From contig JBKBPL010000021.1 of assembly GCA_046293075.1 (NCBI GenBank), positions 15,932-79,931 of the forward strand: DNA of 64,000 nt, written 5' to 3'. The stretch comes from Ga0077530 sp046293075. Lineage in GTDB: Bacteria > Pseudomonadota > Alphaproteobacteria > Rhizobiales > Hyphomicrobiaceae. Positions 17,351 to 26,233 of the stretch are shown in pieces (the stretch's first letter is position 1; each line of letters begins with the position of its first letter). Position numbers and translations under genes: made by a program. The notes below the pieces were generated by a model. The model made no database searches. It saw only the letters and a list, made by a program, of their open reading frames with translations, and had not been told where the DNA came from.

Positions 17351-18409
17351 TCAGTTGCCGAAGAACGAGGAGATCAGGCTCGGGCTCGGCGGCACCTTGA
17401 AGGGCGACATGGCCGCGGCAACCTGCGTGTAGAGACCCGGCAGCCAGTTGGGCTGGGCCGGATCGGCCGGTGGCAGGCCATGCCGGCGGAAGTCCGTCGG
17501 CGCGATGACAAGCTTTACGTTGGGAAGACCAATATTGGCCGCGAGCACGAAGAGCTCCTCCGCTGCCTCGTCGCCAACAGCGAGGCAGCCCGCCGACACG
17601 GCCTTGCCATGGATCATGATGTCACCGCCAAGGTTCCTGCGCTTATCCTTCGCGGCCATCTGGCGATCGAAAGCATTGGGATAGTTCACGCGCAACGACA
17701 CATGATAGCGGCTCGCCGGGTTCAGAAACGTGATGTCGTAGATGCCCTCCGGCACCTGCTTATCGCCCTGCTGGAGCTTGGGCCCCGCCTTCCCACTCGC
17801 GGCGAGCACGGGGTAGCGATGCACGCGTTTCCATTCGCCCCCTGCCGGGCGGGCGTGCAATTCCAGGGTTTTCTCGTCCTTGATCGCGATCAGAGTGATC
17901 TCGGCGGGTGGCCATGGGACCTTGGCCGCGGCGAACTTGGCCTCGAGGCGCCGGTTCGCCCCCGGTGAAATCTCGGCAAGCCGCCGTGCCAGCCTATAGT
18001 CGCGCAGCGGCGCGCTGACCTTCGGCGGCGACCAGGCCGAAACGCGCGGCGGCCGGACGGCGAGCCGGGGCGGCTCCACAAGAAGCGGGATCACGCGCTC
18101 GGCCCGCGTCTCCGTCGACCAAGGCGAGGGGACCTCATCACGGAGCGTCTTAAGCGGCGCGACGGTTGCTTCGCTCGGCAGCAGCAAGCGCAGCTCACCG
18201 ACGTCAAGCGAAACATAGGCAAACCGATCGACGCCGGCAGGCATCTGCGGGCTTGGAATGGGCGCATCGGACGACACGCTCGCGGCGCTCTGCACGGATC
18301 CATGCGACGGGCGAAGCACGCCAAGCCGCTCGAGCCCAATTGTCCCTCCCGCGCCGGTGAAACTAGCTGCGACACCGAGGACCAGAAGAGAGATTTTGCC
18401 GAGCCTCAT
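17351..18409 (-). CDS. L,D-transpeptidase (YkuD) family protein
   Basis: Exported protein of 352 residues with an N-terminal signal or anchor (GKISLLVLGVAASFTGAGG). A long Pro/Ala/Arg-rich linker follows, then a C-terminal YkuD domain. The active-site signature reads HGKAVSAGCLAVGDEA, with catalytic His and Cys present. These enzymes form 3-3 peptidoglycan cross-links or attach proteins to the wall. ATG 18409 was chosen over TTG 18415. The sequence is closer to the ErfK-type domain of DUF2778-like or YafK proteins than to the YcbB-type enzyme at 60081. Convergent with the GntR gene. Confidence 0.8.
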   Translation of the reverse strand: MRLGKISLLVLGVAASFTGAGGTIGLERLGVLRPSHGSVQSAASVSSDAPIPSPQMPAGVDRFAYVSLDVGELRLLLPSEATVAPLKTLRDEVPSPWSTETRAERVIPLLVEPPRLAVRPPRVSAWSPPKVSAPLRDYRLARRLAEISPGANRRLEAKFAAAKVPWPPAEITLIAIKDEKTLELHARPAGGEWKRVHRYPVLAASGKAGPKLQQGDKQVPEGIYDITFLNPASRYHVSLRVNYPNAFDRQMAAKDKRRNLGGDIMIHGKAVSAGCLAVGDEAAEELFVLAANIGLPNVKLVIAPTDFRRHGLPPADPAQPNWLPGLYTQVAAAMSPFKVPPSPSLISSFFGN

Positions 18410-18716
18410 GCCCAAGTGCGCTGTCCGCCCGTGATCGGATGCCTCTGTCCATCATCGCCGATTCGGCCCCGGAGACGAACCCTGAGACGAACGGGACAAT
18501 GACGAATCGACGTGCATCCACTCTAAGCCGCTCTTTGGGACAAAAGGCGGGTCTTAATGCGCCGACGATGAGGCGAACCGGCCTTTATCGTTCCACATTC
18601 TGGACGTGCGCGGCCGGGCCTTGGCCGGGAGGCATATTGCCTCGCGCGAAGGGTTTCCGGCAGAATGGCGCAGGCCGCGATGGCGGCGTCAGCCCAATCG
18701 AGGTCTTGAGCCGCAG
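18410..18716. other. Divergent intergenic region, transpeptidase/hyuA
   Basis: About 307 bases without a gene I can support. It should carry the promoters of both flanking genes. I found no clear -35/-10 pair or strong palindrome. Confidence 0.4.
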
Positions 18717-20822
18717 ATGCAGCCCACAGCATCGTCCCGCCCCGTGCGCATCGCCGTCGACATTGGCGGCACATTTACCGACATCCAGATCCTGGATGAG
18801 ACCAGCGGGCAGACCTTCGCCCTCAAGACACCGACCACGCCCGATGATCCCTCCGAAGGCCTGATCACCGGCCTGCGCCTCGCTGGAGAGCGCGTCGGCT
18901 TCAGGATCAGTGATATCTCGGCGCTCCTGCACGGCACGACGATCGCAACCAATGCGGTGCTGCAGCGGCGGCTGCCGACGGGCGCGCTGATCACGACCGC
19001 CGGCTTCGAGGATGTGCTTGAGATCGGCCGCCATTTCCGCCGGCAGGTCTATGCGAGCAAGGCCGAACCGCGGGTGGTGCTCGTCCCGCGCGCATGGCGT
19101 CTCGGCATCAGGGAGCGGACGCTCGCCACGGGCGCGATCGAGACGCCCCTCGATGAAGCCGAGATCCTGCGCATCGCGGAAAAGCTCAAGGCCGCCGGCA
19201 TCCAATGCGCCGCCGTGTGCCTCCTCCATGCCTTTGCCAACGCAGCGCACGAAAAGCGCATTGGCGCGCTGCTGGCCGGCCACGTCCCGGATCTCGACGT
19301 CTCGCTCTCCCACGAGGTGAGCCCCGAGATCCGGGAGTTCGAGCGCTCATCGACGACGGTGCTCAATGCGCTGCTCATGCCGGTCGTGCGCCGCTATCTC
19401 GAGCGCCTGCGGGCACGACTGAAAGCCGCCGGCTTCGAGGCGCCTGTCTACCTCGTGCAGTCGAATGGCGGTGTGATGAGTCCCGAGACCGCGGCCCTGC
19501 TGCCGGCACGCCTTCTCCTCTCGGGACCGAGCGGCGGCGCCCTGGCAGCCGAGACGATCGCTGCGCGCCTCAACATCCCTGACATCGTCGCTGTCGACAT
19601 GGGCGGCACGAGCTACGACGTTTCGATCATCAGCGACGGGCGCACCCGCCTCGTCACGGAAGGCACGGTTGACAGCCTGCCCGTGCGCCTCCCCATGATT
19701 GAGATCCGCACCATCGGCTCGGGTGGCGGCTCCATTGCGCGCGTCGAGGCGAGCGGCCGCCTGCGTGTCGGACCGGAGAGTGCCGGCGCAAAGCCAGGAC
19801 CGGCGTGCTACGGCCGCGGCGGCATCGAGCCGACCGTAACCGACGCCAATGTCGTGCTGGGCCGTATTGATCCGCAGTTCTTCCTGGGCGGCGCCATGCG
19901 GCTCGATGCCGAGGCGGCACGCGCGGCCGTGGCAGGGCGCATCGCGGAGCGGCTCGCTCTTTCTCCTGAAGCTGCGGCCGAGGGCATCCTACAGGTTGCG
20001 GTGTCCCACATGGCCGGCGCCATCCGCCGCTCGCTCTTCGAGAAGGGGCTCGATCCCGAGGACTTCACGCTGCTTTCGTTCGGCGGAGCAAGCGGACTTC
20101 ATGCCTGCGACACCGCAGATGAGATCGGCATCGGCCGCGTCGTCTTCCCGCGCAATCCGGGAACGCTCAGCGCCTGGGGCATGCTCTACTCGGATGTCGT
20201 GCACGCGCTGGCGCAGGCGCGCCTCATGAAGGCCGATGCGGCGGCCGTTCCCATCCTCCAAGATATCTGCGGCGACCTGCGCCGCACGGGCGCGGAGCGG
20301 CTCGCGGCCGATGGCATTGCACCGCTGGACCAAATTCTGCCGATCGCGCTCGACATGCGCTATCCCGGCCAAGCCTACGAGATCCAGGTGCCGCTCGAAT
20401 GGCCGTCGGGGCCCCCCGGCACGTTCCGGACCGAGCTCGAAGCATCGCTTGCCCGGGCCGTCGCGCTTTTCCACGAAATCCACCAGACGCAGTACGCACA
20501 CGCCGAGCCGCACGTGATACCGGATATCGTCGCCGTGCGCCTCGCGGCGACAGGCCGGCTGAGGAAGCCCGCCGAGCACGCCTTTACCTTCGCCGGCGCG
20601 ACCGCGCCCAAGGGCCGGCGCTCCGTCTATGCCGCCGGCCGCTGGCATGAGGCCGCCGTTTATGAGCGCGTGAAGCTCGCGGCCGACGTGAACATCGCCG
20701 GCCCTGCGATCATCGAGGAAGCGCACGCGACGCACTTCATTCCACCCGGATGGGAGCTTGCCGCGGCGCCGACCGGGGATCTTGTCGCCATGAAGCGCGC
20801 GGGGGGCGCCGAGAAGCCATGA
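18717..20822 (+). CDS. hyuA: Hydantoinase/oxoprolinase A subunit
   Basis: Subunit of 701 residues of the ATP-dependent hydantoinase/5-oxoprolinase/acetone-carboxylase superfamily. The N-terminus has the phosphate-binding VDIGGTFTDIQ (about 12-22), then HGTTIATNAVLQ and the actin-like VDMGGTSYDVS near 300. GPACYGRGG and TDANVVLGRI are standard for HyuA. The enzyme opens cyclic amides such as hydantoins or oxoproline, or carboxylates ketones, using ATP. ATG 18717 was chosen because homology starts right after it. hyuB overlaps its stop codon by four bases (ATGA), so the subunits are translationally coupled. The true substrate is unknown. Confidence 0.9.
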   Translation: MQPTASSRPVRIAVDIGGTFTDIQILDETSGQTFALKTPTTPDDPSEGLITGLRLAGERVGFRISDISALLHGTTIATNAVLQRRLPTGALITTAGFEDVLEIGRHFRRQVYASKAEPRVVLVPRAWRLGIRERTLATGAIETPLDEAEILRIAEKLKAAGIQCAAVCLLHAFANAAHEKRIGALLAGHVPDLDVSLSHEVSPEIREFERSSTTVLNALLMPVVRRYLERLRARLKAAGFEAPVYLVQSNGGVMSPETAALLPARLLLSGPSGGALAAETIAARLNIPDIVAVDMGGTSYDVSIISDGRTRLVTEGTVDSLPVRLPMIEIRTIGSGGGSIARVEASGRLRVGPESAGAKPGPACYGRGGIEPTVTDANVVLGRIDPQFFLGGAMRLDAEAARAAVAGRIAERLALSPEAAAEGILQVAVSHMAGAIRRSLFEKGLDPEDFTLLSFGGASGLHACDTADEIGIGRVVFPRNPGTLSAWGMLYSDVVHALAQARLMKADAAAVPILQDICGDLRRTGAERLAADGIAPLDQILPIALDMRYPGQAYEIQVPLEWPSGPPGTFRTELEASLARAVALFHEIHQTQYAHAEPHVIPDIVAVRLAATGRLRKPAEHAFTFAGATAPKGRRSVYAAGRWHEAAVYERVKLAADVNIAGPAIIEEAHATHFIPPGWELAAAPTGDLVAMKRAGGAEKP

Positions 20823-22495
20823 AACCGCTCGATGTCGTTCAGCTCGAGGTCATCCGCAATGCGCTCGTCGCCGCCGCCGAGGAGATGGGCGTCACCATCT
20901 GGCGCACGAGCCGCTCGAGCGTCGTGCGCGACCTGCTCGACTACTCGACATGCATCTTCGATGCCGAGGGCAAGAGCGTCGCCCAGGCAACCTGCATCCC
21001 GGTGCACCTCAACTCGATGTCGAGCTGCCTCGACGACATCCTGCGCGATCACATCCCACTCGACGGATGGCGCGAGGGGGACATCATCATCACCAACGAT
21101 CCCTACTCAGGCGGGCAGCACCTCAATGACATCCTGACCTTCAAGCCGGCGTTCGTCGACGGTCGTCTCGTCGGCATTGCGGGCGTGCTCGTGCACCATC
21201 TCGACGTCGGCGGCGGTGCCCCGGGGAGCTACTACGCCGCCGCCACCGAGATCTATCAGGAAGGCTTTCGCATTCCGCCGATGCGGCTCGACGACGCCGG
21301 CCGGCGCAACAAGGAGGTCATCCAGCTCCTGCTGCGCAACACGCGTGAGCCGGCCAACGTCGGCGGCGACTTCGCCTCGCAGCTCGCCGCACTCGACATC
21401 GGCGTGAAGGGGCTCCACCGCATCACGCGCCGCTACGGCGCGGACCGGCTCGCTGAAGCCTGCCGCGGCATCCGCCGCCAGTCCGAGATGGCCATGCGGG
21501 CCATGATCCGCAGCATCCCGGACGGCACGTACGGCTTCGAGGATTTCGTTGACGATGACGGTATCGATGTCGACACGCCATTGCGTATCGCGGTGAAGCT
21601 TCAAGTGCGCGGCGACACACTCGAAGTCGATCTCTCGGGCTCTTCGCCACAAGCCAAGGGCCCGGTGAACTGCACGCGCAATATGTCCAGCTCCGGCGTC
21701 TTCTGCGGCATCCTGATGGCCATCGGCAGCGAGATTCCGGCCAATGCGGGCTGCTATGAGCCCGTGCAGATCGTCGCGCCCGACGGCCTGTGCGTGACGG
21801 CGCGCGCGCCGGCGCCGGTCGCCAACCGCATGGCCATCGGCCACCGGGTCGTCAACGCCGTTATGGGCGCCTTCGCCGAGGCCATTCCCGGCCGCGTGCC
21901 GGCGGCATACTACGGCGTGAGCTACGCCTATGCGACCAACCTCTTTCATGCCGACGGGCGGCGGCAGGTCTACTTCGATCTGACCTGCGGCGGCTGGGGC
22001 GCGCATCCGGAAAGCGATGGGGCCAATGGCTTCTCCTGCGGCCTCCACAACATTGCGAATGCGCCCGTGGAGATGCTCGAGAGTACCTATCCCGTGACGT
22101 TCGAGACCTACCGGCTTGTGCCGGACTCGGGTGGCGCTGGCGAGCGGCGCGGCGGCTGCGGCCTCATCCGCGCCTTCCGCGTCGACGCGCCGGCCGGCAC
22201 GCTCGCGTGCAATTTCGATCGCTTCAAGACGCGGCCTTATGGCCTCGCGGGCGGCGCGCCGGGAGCGGCTGGGTTCGCCGAGCTCAAGCGCGCGGATGGC
22301 ACCGTCGAGCGGCTGCCGTCGAAGGTCGCCGGCACGGCGATCGCGAAGGGCGATGTGTTCCGTCTGGTGACGGCGGGCGGCGGCGGCTACGGCGATCCGG
22401 CAAAGCGCGATGCCGCCGCAATCGAAGCCGACGTAGCGGACGGCTATGTCACACCTGAAGCCGCCGCAGTGCAGTATGGGTCAAAGGTCGGATAA
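20819..22495 (+). CDS. hyuB: Hydantoinase/oxoprolinase B subunit
   Basis: Partner subunit of 558 residues. Diagnostic stretches include DVVQLEVIRNALVAAAEEMG at the start, TNDPYSGGQHLNDI near 100, and PDSGGAGERRGGCGLIR followed by GGGGYGDPAKRD at the end. HyuB forms a complex with HyuA; without a biochemical clue the substrate could be a hydantoin, 5-oxoproline or an aryl ketone. The start codon overlaps the hyuA stop. It converges on an SDR gene with 11 bases between the ends. No hydantoin racemase or carbamoylase is adjacent, which weakens a classical hydantoin pathway. Confidence 0.9.
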   Translation: MKPLDVVQLEVIRNALVAAAEEMGVTIWRTSRSSVVRDLLDYSTCIFDAEGKSVAQATCIPVHLNSMSSCLDDILRDHIPLDGWREGDIIITNDPYSGGQHLNDILTFKPAFVDGRLVGIAGVLVHHLDVGGGAPGSYYAAATEIYQEGFRIPPMRLDDAGRRNKEVIQLLLRNTREPANVGGDFASQLAALDIGVKGLHRITRRYGADRLAEACRGIRRQSEMAMRAMIRSIPDGTYGFEDFVDDDGIDVDTPLRIAVKLQVRGDTLEVDLSGSSPQAKGPVNCTRNMSSSGVFCGILMAIGSEIPANAGCYEPVQIVAPDGLCVTARAPAPVANRMAIGHRVVNAVMGAFAEAIPGRVPAAYYGVSYAYATNLFHADGRRQVYFDLTCGGWGAHPESDGANGFSCGLHNIANAPVEMLESTYPVTFETYRLVPDSGGAGERRGGCGLIRAFRVDAPAGTLACNFDRFKTRPYGLAGGAPGAAGFAELKRADGTVERLPSKVAGTAIAKGDVFRLVTAGGGGYGDPAKRDAAAIEADVADGYVTPEAAAVQYGSKVG

Positions 22496-22506
22496 CGGCG
22501 GCAGGA

Positions 22507-23280
22507 TCAAATCGACATGGCCTGGCCGCCGTTGACATCGAGCGTCGCCCCGGTCACGAAGCCCGCCTCCTCGGACGTCAAGTAGGCGATCGCGGCAGCG
22601 ACATCCTCGACGCGGCCCTGGCGGCGCACCGGGATGGACGCGAGCACGCGGGCGCGCTCTTCGGGCGTGTGACGCTCGTTGAGAAACGCCTCGACCCGCG
22701 GCGTCAGAATGGCGCCCGGACACACCGTGTTGCAGGTGATGCCGTCGGGCCCGAACTCCTGCGCGATCTGGAGCGTGAAGGCCTGCATCGCGCCCTTGGC
22801 CGCGACGTAGGGCGTTCCCGCAAACAGCGAGCCGAAGCGCCCGGCCTTGGAGCCCATGTTGATGATGCGGCCGTAGCGCGCCTTCTGCATGTGCGGAATG
22901 ACGGCGCGTGTCGCCCACACGCATGTCTTCACATTGATGTCCATCACCCGCTGCCAGTCGTCGTCCGACTGCTCAAGGAAGCGAAAGGGTACGTGCAGCG
23001 AGCCGCCGATGTTGTTCACGAGAATGTCGATGCGCCCATGGCTGCCGATCATATCGGCGACGGCGTGCTCAATGGCGCGTTTGTTCATCATGTCGAGCGC
23101 GCGGCCCGTGATGTCGAGGCCGGCGGTGGCCGCCGCCCTGAGCACGTCCGCGAGCAGCGCCGCATCGCGATCCCAGATCACGACGCGGGCCCCCTCGCGC
23201 GCGAGGCGCTGTGCCACGCCGAGGCCGAGACCACCCGCTGCGGCCGTGACCAAGGCCGAACGGTTCTCAAATCGGCGCAT
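22507..23280 (-). CDS. SDR family oxidoreductase
   Basis: Short-chain dehydrogenase of 257 residues. Its glycine-rich loop is the less usual TAAAGGLGLG. NNIGG replaces NNAG, the catalytic Ser is in MGSKAGRFGS and the Tyr/Lys pair is in YVAAKGA. The C-terminal LDVNGGQAMSI is typical. AAGGAGG lies nine bases before the ATG. Its first 14 bases overlap the 3' end of the ThDP enzyme gene, so the two are translationally coupled and probably act in one pathway. The substrate is not evident. Confidence 0.87.
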   Translation of the reverse strand: MRRFENRSALVTAAAGGLGLGVAQRLAREGARVVIWDRDAALLADVLRAAATAGLDITGRALDMMNKRAIEHAVADMIGSHGRIDILVNNIGGSLHVPFRFLEQSDDDWQRVMDINVKTCVWATRAVIPHMQKARYGRIINMGSKAGRFGSLFAGTPYVAAKGAMQAFTLQIAQEFGPDGITCNTVCPGAILTPRVEAFLNERHTPEERARVLASIPVRRQGRVEDVAAAIAYLTSEEAGFVTGATLDVNGGQAMSI

Positions 23281-24958
23281 GGTCCGATGCCTCCTTATGG
23301 CTCGCCTCGGGATCGACCTTTACGTCGATGACCACCGGCCCCTTCATGCGATGGGCTTCCTCGAGGGCATCGCGAACCTCGCCCGGATGGGTCACGGTCA
23401 TGCCGCGCCCGCCGAGGCCTTCCGAGATCTTGGCAAAGTCGCAGTCGGCGAAATCGACGGCAATGCGGTTGGCCCCGAGGTTGTCCCGCACCATGCCGAG
23501 GCCGGCGTTGTTGTCGACGATGAACACCACGTCCAGGTTCTGCTGCACGCAGGTCGTGATCGTCTGCAGGGTCATCATAAAGCCGCCGTCGCCCGCAAGG
23601 CAGGTCACGCGGCGCCCCGGCAGCACGAGCTTGGCTGCCGCGGCGGCCGGCGCGCCCCAACCCATGGCACCCGTGCCGCCGGCAACGACGAACTGGTGCG
23701 GATGGGTGCTCCTGAGACCGAATGTGGCCCAGATGCGGTTGGCGCCGGCATCGAGCGCGATCAGGTCGTCCCTGCCAATGAAGGACTGCATCGCGCTGAT
23801 GATGTCGGCATGGTGGACGCTCCCCTGTGCCGCCTTGGCAGCTGGAAGGCGATCGAAGCTCCATTTCTCACGGAGCGCCGCAATATGCGCAAGCCGCGCG
23901 GGCTTCTTCGCTGCGCCGAGATCGAACCCGGCAAGCTCCGCGAGCACGTCGGCGACATCGCCCGTGACGGCATGATCGACCGGATAGACCCAGCCCGCAT
24001 TGCGCGGATCGATGTCCACCTGCACGAGCGCCTGCTCGCCGGGACGGATCATGGCGGGATCGCGGAAGCGCGTGTAGTCGGGCCCCATGCTGGCGCCGAG
24101 CATGACGACGAGGTCGGCTGCGGCCACCGCGCGGTTGGCGCAAGCGTGGCCCCACGTGCCCAGCATACCGACGGCGATTGGTGCCGTCTCCGCAATTACG
24201 CCCTTGCCATTGTAGCTCGTTGCCACCGCGATGCCGTTGGCGAGCGCGAGGTCCTGCAACGCTTGACCTGACTGGGTCATCGTCACGCCATTACCGGCGA
24301 TGATCACCGGCCGCTCGGCGCGCGTGAGCAGTTCCGCGAGCGTGCGCACGGCGGCGGCATCGGGCCGGGGCGCCGTGTAGCGGTGATAGCCGGCCGATGG
24401 ATAGAGCACGGGTTTCATGTCGGCCGGCGCCTCGGCGCGGATCATCGGCGTCTTCATGATGACGGCCGCGGGCCCCATCCGCGGCAGGCTCGCGTGCTTG
24501 ATGGCCATCTGCACACCATAGACAGCTTCCTGCGGCGCCGTCGCATACGTGCAGTACTTGGTGATCGGCTTCAGCGAGGCCATGGCGTCTGCACCGGCAT
24601 AGTCGCCGGTCATGGTCTGATAGACGCCCATCTGGCCATAGCCGTCGTAGTCCGATGTCTCGGTCAGGATCACCATCGGCGAGCCCGAGAAGTGCGCCTC
24701 GAGAATGCCCATGCCGCCGATCGTCGTGATCCACGGACCCTGGCCCATGAGCACGGAGGGCCGCCGCAGCAGGCGCCCGGCCGTCTGCGCCATCACCGAG
24801 GCAATCCACTCGGAGCGCGCAAGGACGACGTTGAGTTTCTTCTCTTGTGCCTTGAAGGCCGGCAGCGACCACGTGATGCCGAGCCCGGGGAGTGTGAAGG
24901 CGTGCGTGATGCCACCTTCGATCAGGGCGTTGACGACGAGCTCGTTGGTCTTGACCAT
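23267..24958 (-). CDS. Thiamine diphosphate-dependent enzyme, acetolactate-synthase-like
   Basis: Enzyme of 563 residues with the three-domain layout of the IlvB/benzoylformate decarboxylase family. The ThDP/Mg motif GDGGFMMT ends in IVDNNAGLG, the expected GDG-to-NN spacing. The activating glutamate appears in ARSEWIASVMA rather than the usual RHEQGA. The central domain VIIAGNGV is intact. The N-terminal active-site loops differ from acetolactate synthase (FTLPGLGITWSLP, GQGPWITTIGG), so the name ilvB should not be applied. GGAGG lies 10 bases before the ATG. It precedes the SDR and is divergent from the NAD epimerase. Confidence 0.82.
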   Translation of the reverse strand: MVKTNELVVNALIEGGITHAFTLPGLGITWSLPAFKAQEKKLNVVLARSEWIASVMAQTAGRLLRRPSVLMGQGPWITTIGGMGILEAHFSGSPMVILTETSDYDGYGQMGVYQTMTGDYAGADAMASLKPITKYCTYATAPQEAVYGVQMAIKHASLPRMGPAAVIMKTPMIRAEAPADMKPVLYPSAGYHRYTAPRPDAAAVRTLAELLTRAERPVIIAGNGVTMTQSGQALQDLALANGIAVATSYNGKGVIAETAPIAVGMLGTWGHACANRAVAAADLVVMLGASMGPDYTRFRDPAMIRPGEQALVQVDIDPRNAGWVYPVDHAVTGDVADVLAELAGFDLGAAKKPARLAHIAALREKWSFDRLPAAKAAQGSVHHADIISAMQSFIGRDDLIALDAGANRIWATFGLRSTHPHQFVVAGGTGAMGWGAPAAAAAKLVLPGRRVTCLAGDGGFMMTLQTITTCVQQNLDVVFIVDNNAGLGMVRDNLGANRIAVDFADCDFAKISEGLGGRGMTVTHPGEVRDALEEAHRMKGPVVIDVKVDPEASHKEASDHAPI

Positions 24959-24988
24959 GCGCCGGAAGCCTCCGATCCAGTGTGACGG

Positions 24989-25003
24989 GGAATATTGTTT
25001 CGA
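24989..25003. promoter_or_regulatory. Candidate IclR-type operator, copy 1
   Basis: ggaatattgtttcga lies 31 bases upstream of the ThDP enzyme start and 81 upstream of the epimerase start. It matches the segment at 26159-26174, upstream of the IclR gene, at 13 of 15 aligned positions with one gap. The surrounding 30 bases are strikingly A/T-rich for this genome. Confidence 0.4.
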
Positions 25004-25083
25004 TATGCAGAATAATTGATCTGCGGCGCGCCTAGGTGGGATACGACCCACGTCGAGATGCGAGATGGCACATGAGGTCATGT

Positions 25084-26010
25084 ATGACAAGCCGCAATAG
25101 ACCCGTCGTGATCACTGGCGCGTCGGGCTTTCTGGCCGCTTGGATATTGCCGAAACTTCTCGCGCGGGGCCATTCGGTGGTAGCCGTCGATATGATGCGC
25201 GACGAGACGCGGCTGCGCCAGGTGATGCGGGGGCCCGCACCGAGCGATATCGTTTGGGAGCTCGCAGACCTGACGACCGAAGGCACAATGTCCCGCATTG
25301 CGGAACAATATGCCCCCGGCACGATCGTGCACCTGGCAGCCCTTCAGATCCCCGCCTGCCGCGCCAATCCGATCGCAGGCGCGAAGGTCAACGTCGTGGG
25401 GCACGTCGGCGTGCTGGACGCAGCACGCAGCATCGGTGCCCGTGTCGTCTATACGAGCTCGGTGGCGGCCAAGCCGCGCGGCCCTGCGAATGCACCCGCC
25501 AATCTCTACGGCGTCTACAAGCGTGCGGACGAGGAGATCGCGCGCCTCTACGCCGAGGACTATGGCGTGGCCTCGTTCGGCCTGAGACCGCATGTGGTCT
25601 ATGGCGTCGGGCGCGATCAGGGAGAGACATCTGCCGTGACCAGCGCCATGCGCGCCGCCGCGCTCGCCACCAGCTACAAAGTCCCATGGACGACCGCGAC
25701 CTGCTTCCAGTTCGCCGATGACATCGCCGAGATGTTCGTGCGCACCGTGGAAGCCGAGTGGAACGGCGCGCATCTCGCGGACATGACGGATGTCGTGGAG
25801 AGCACGGCCGATATCATCGCTGCCATTCGTGCGAGCGTACCCGAAGCGGATGTGCGCGCAGAGGGACCGAAGCGGCTCTCGCCGACGTCGGGCTTTGATG
25901 TTGCAGCTCTTGAGCACGTCATCGGACCGCGCCCTCTGACGCCCCTTCAAGAAGGCGTTCGTCGGACGATCGAGCATTTCCGCGCGCTGCGCGCGGCCGG
26001 GCTCGCCTGA
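25084..26010 (+). CDS. NAD(P)-dependent epimerase/dehydratase
   Basis: Extended SDR of 308 residues. The Rossmann loop is TGASGFLA (close to GxxGxxG), TSSVAAKPRG supplies the catalytic Ser/Thr, and YGVYKRADEE holds the Tyr-x3-Lys pair. The family includes UDP-sugar epimerases and dehydratases, and also plain dehydrogenases acting on sugar acids. GAGG precedes the ATG at 25084. It is divergent from the ThDP enzyme and sits upstream of the IclR regulator. The substrate is not readable; with its neighbours it suggests breakdown of a sugar or sugar acid. Confidence 0.85.
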   Translation: MTSRNRPVVITGASGFLAAWILPKLLARGHSVVAVDMMRDETRLRQVMRGPAPSDIVWELADLTTEGTMSRIAEQYAPGTIVHLAALQIPACRANPIAGAKVNVVGHVGVLDAARSIGARVVYTSSVAAKPRGPANAPANLYGVYKRADEEIARLYAEDYGVASFGLRPHVVYGVGRDQGETSAVTSAMRAAALATSYKVPWTTATCFQFADDIAEMFVRTVEAEWNGAHLADMTDVVESTADIIAAIRASVPEADVRAEGPKRLSPTSGFDVAALEHVIGPRPLTPLQEGVRRTIEHFRALRAAGLA

Positions 26011-26158
26011 AGCAGACGCGGCCGCAAGAGCCTCGATAGCTCCCCTCACGGGCCGCACGCCGGCCTTCGGTGCGGCATGTTTCGCAACGCGGCCTCCTGC
26101 TTGCCCGGTTGCACAGCGCGGAGGAAGGTGCTGATGCGCGGCGCGTGAGCCGCATTGC

Positions 26159-26174
26159 GGAATATATATTTTGA
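26159..26174. promoter_or_regulatory. Candidate IclR-type operator, copy 2
   Basis: ggaatatatattttga lies about 60 bases upstream of the IclR-family start codon. It aligns with the motif at 24989-25003. Autoregulation plus control of the divergent ThDP/epimerase pair would explain both copies. Confidence 0.4.
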
Positions 26175-26233
26175 CTTGCGGGACGTGTGCCGCGCTGCTC
26201 AAATGCTGAAAAAAAATCAGGGAGAGGTCCGCC

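Noticed and set aside
23267..24958. Calling the ThDP enzyme ilvB (acetolactate synthase)
   Set aside because: Active-site loops differ, no ilvN regulatory subunit or ilvC is adjacent, and the context is catabolic.
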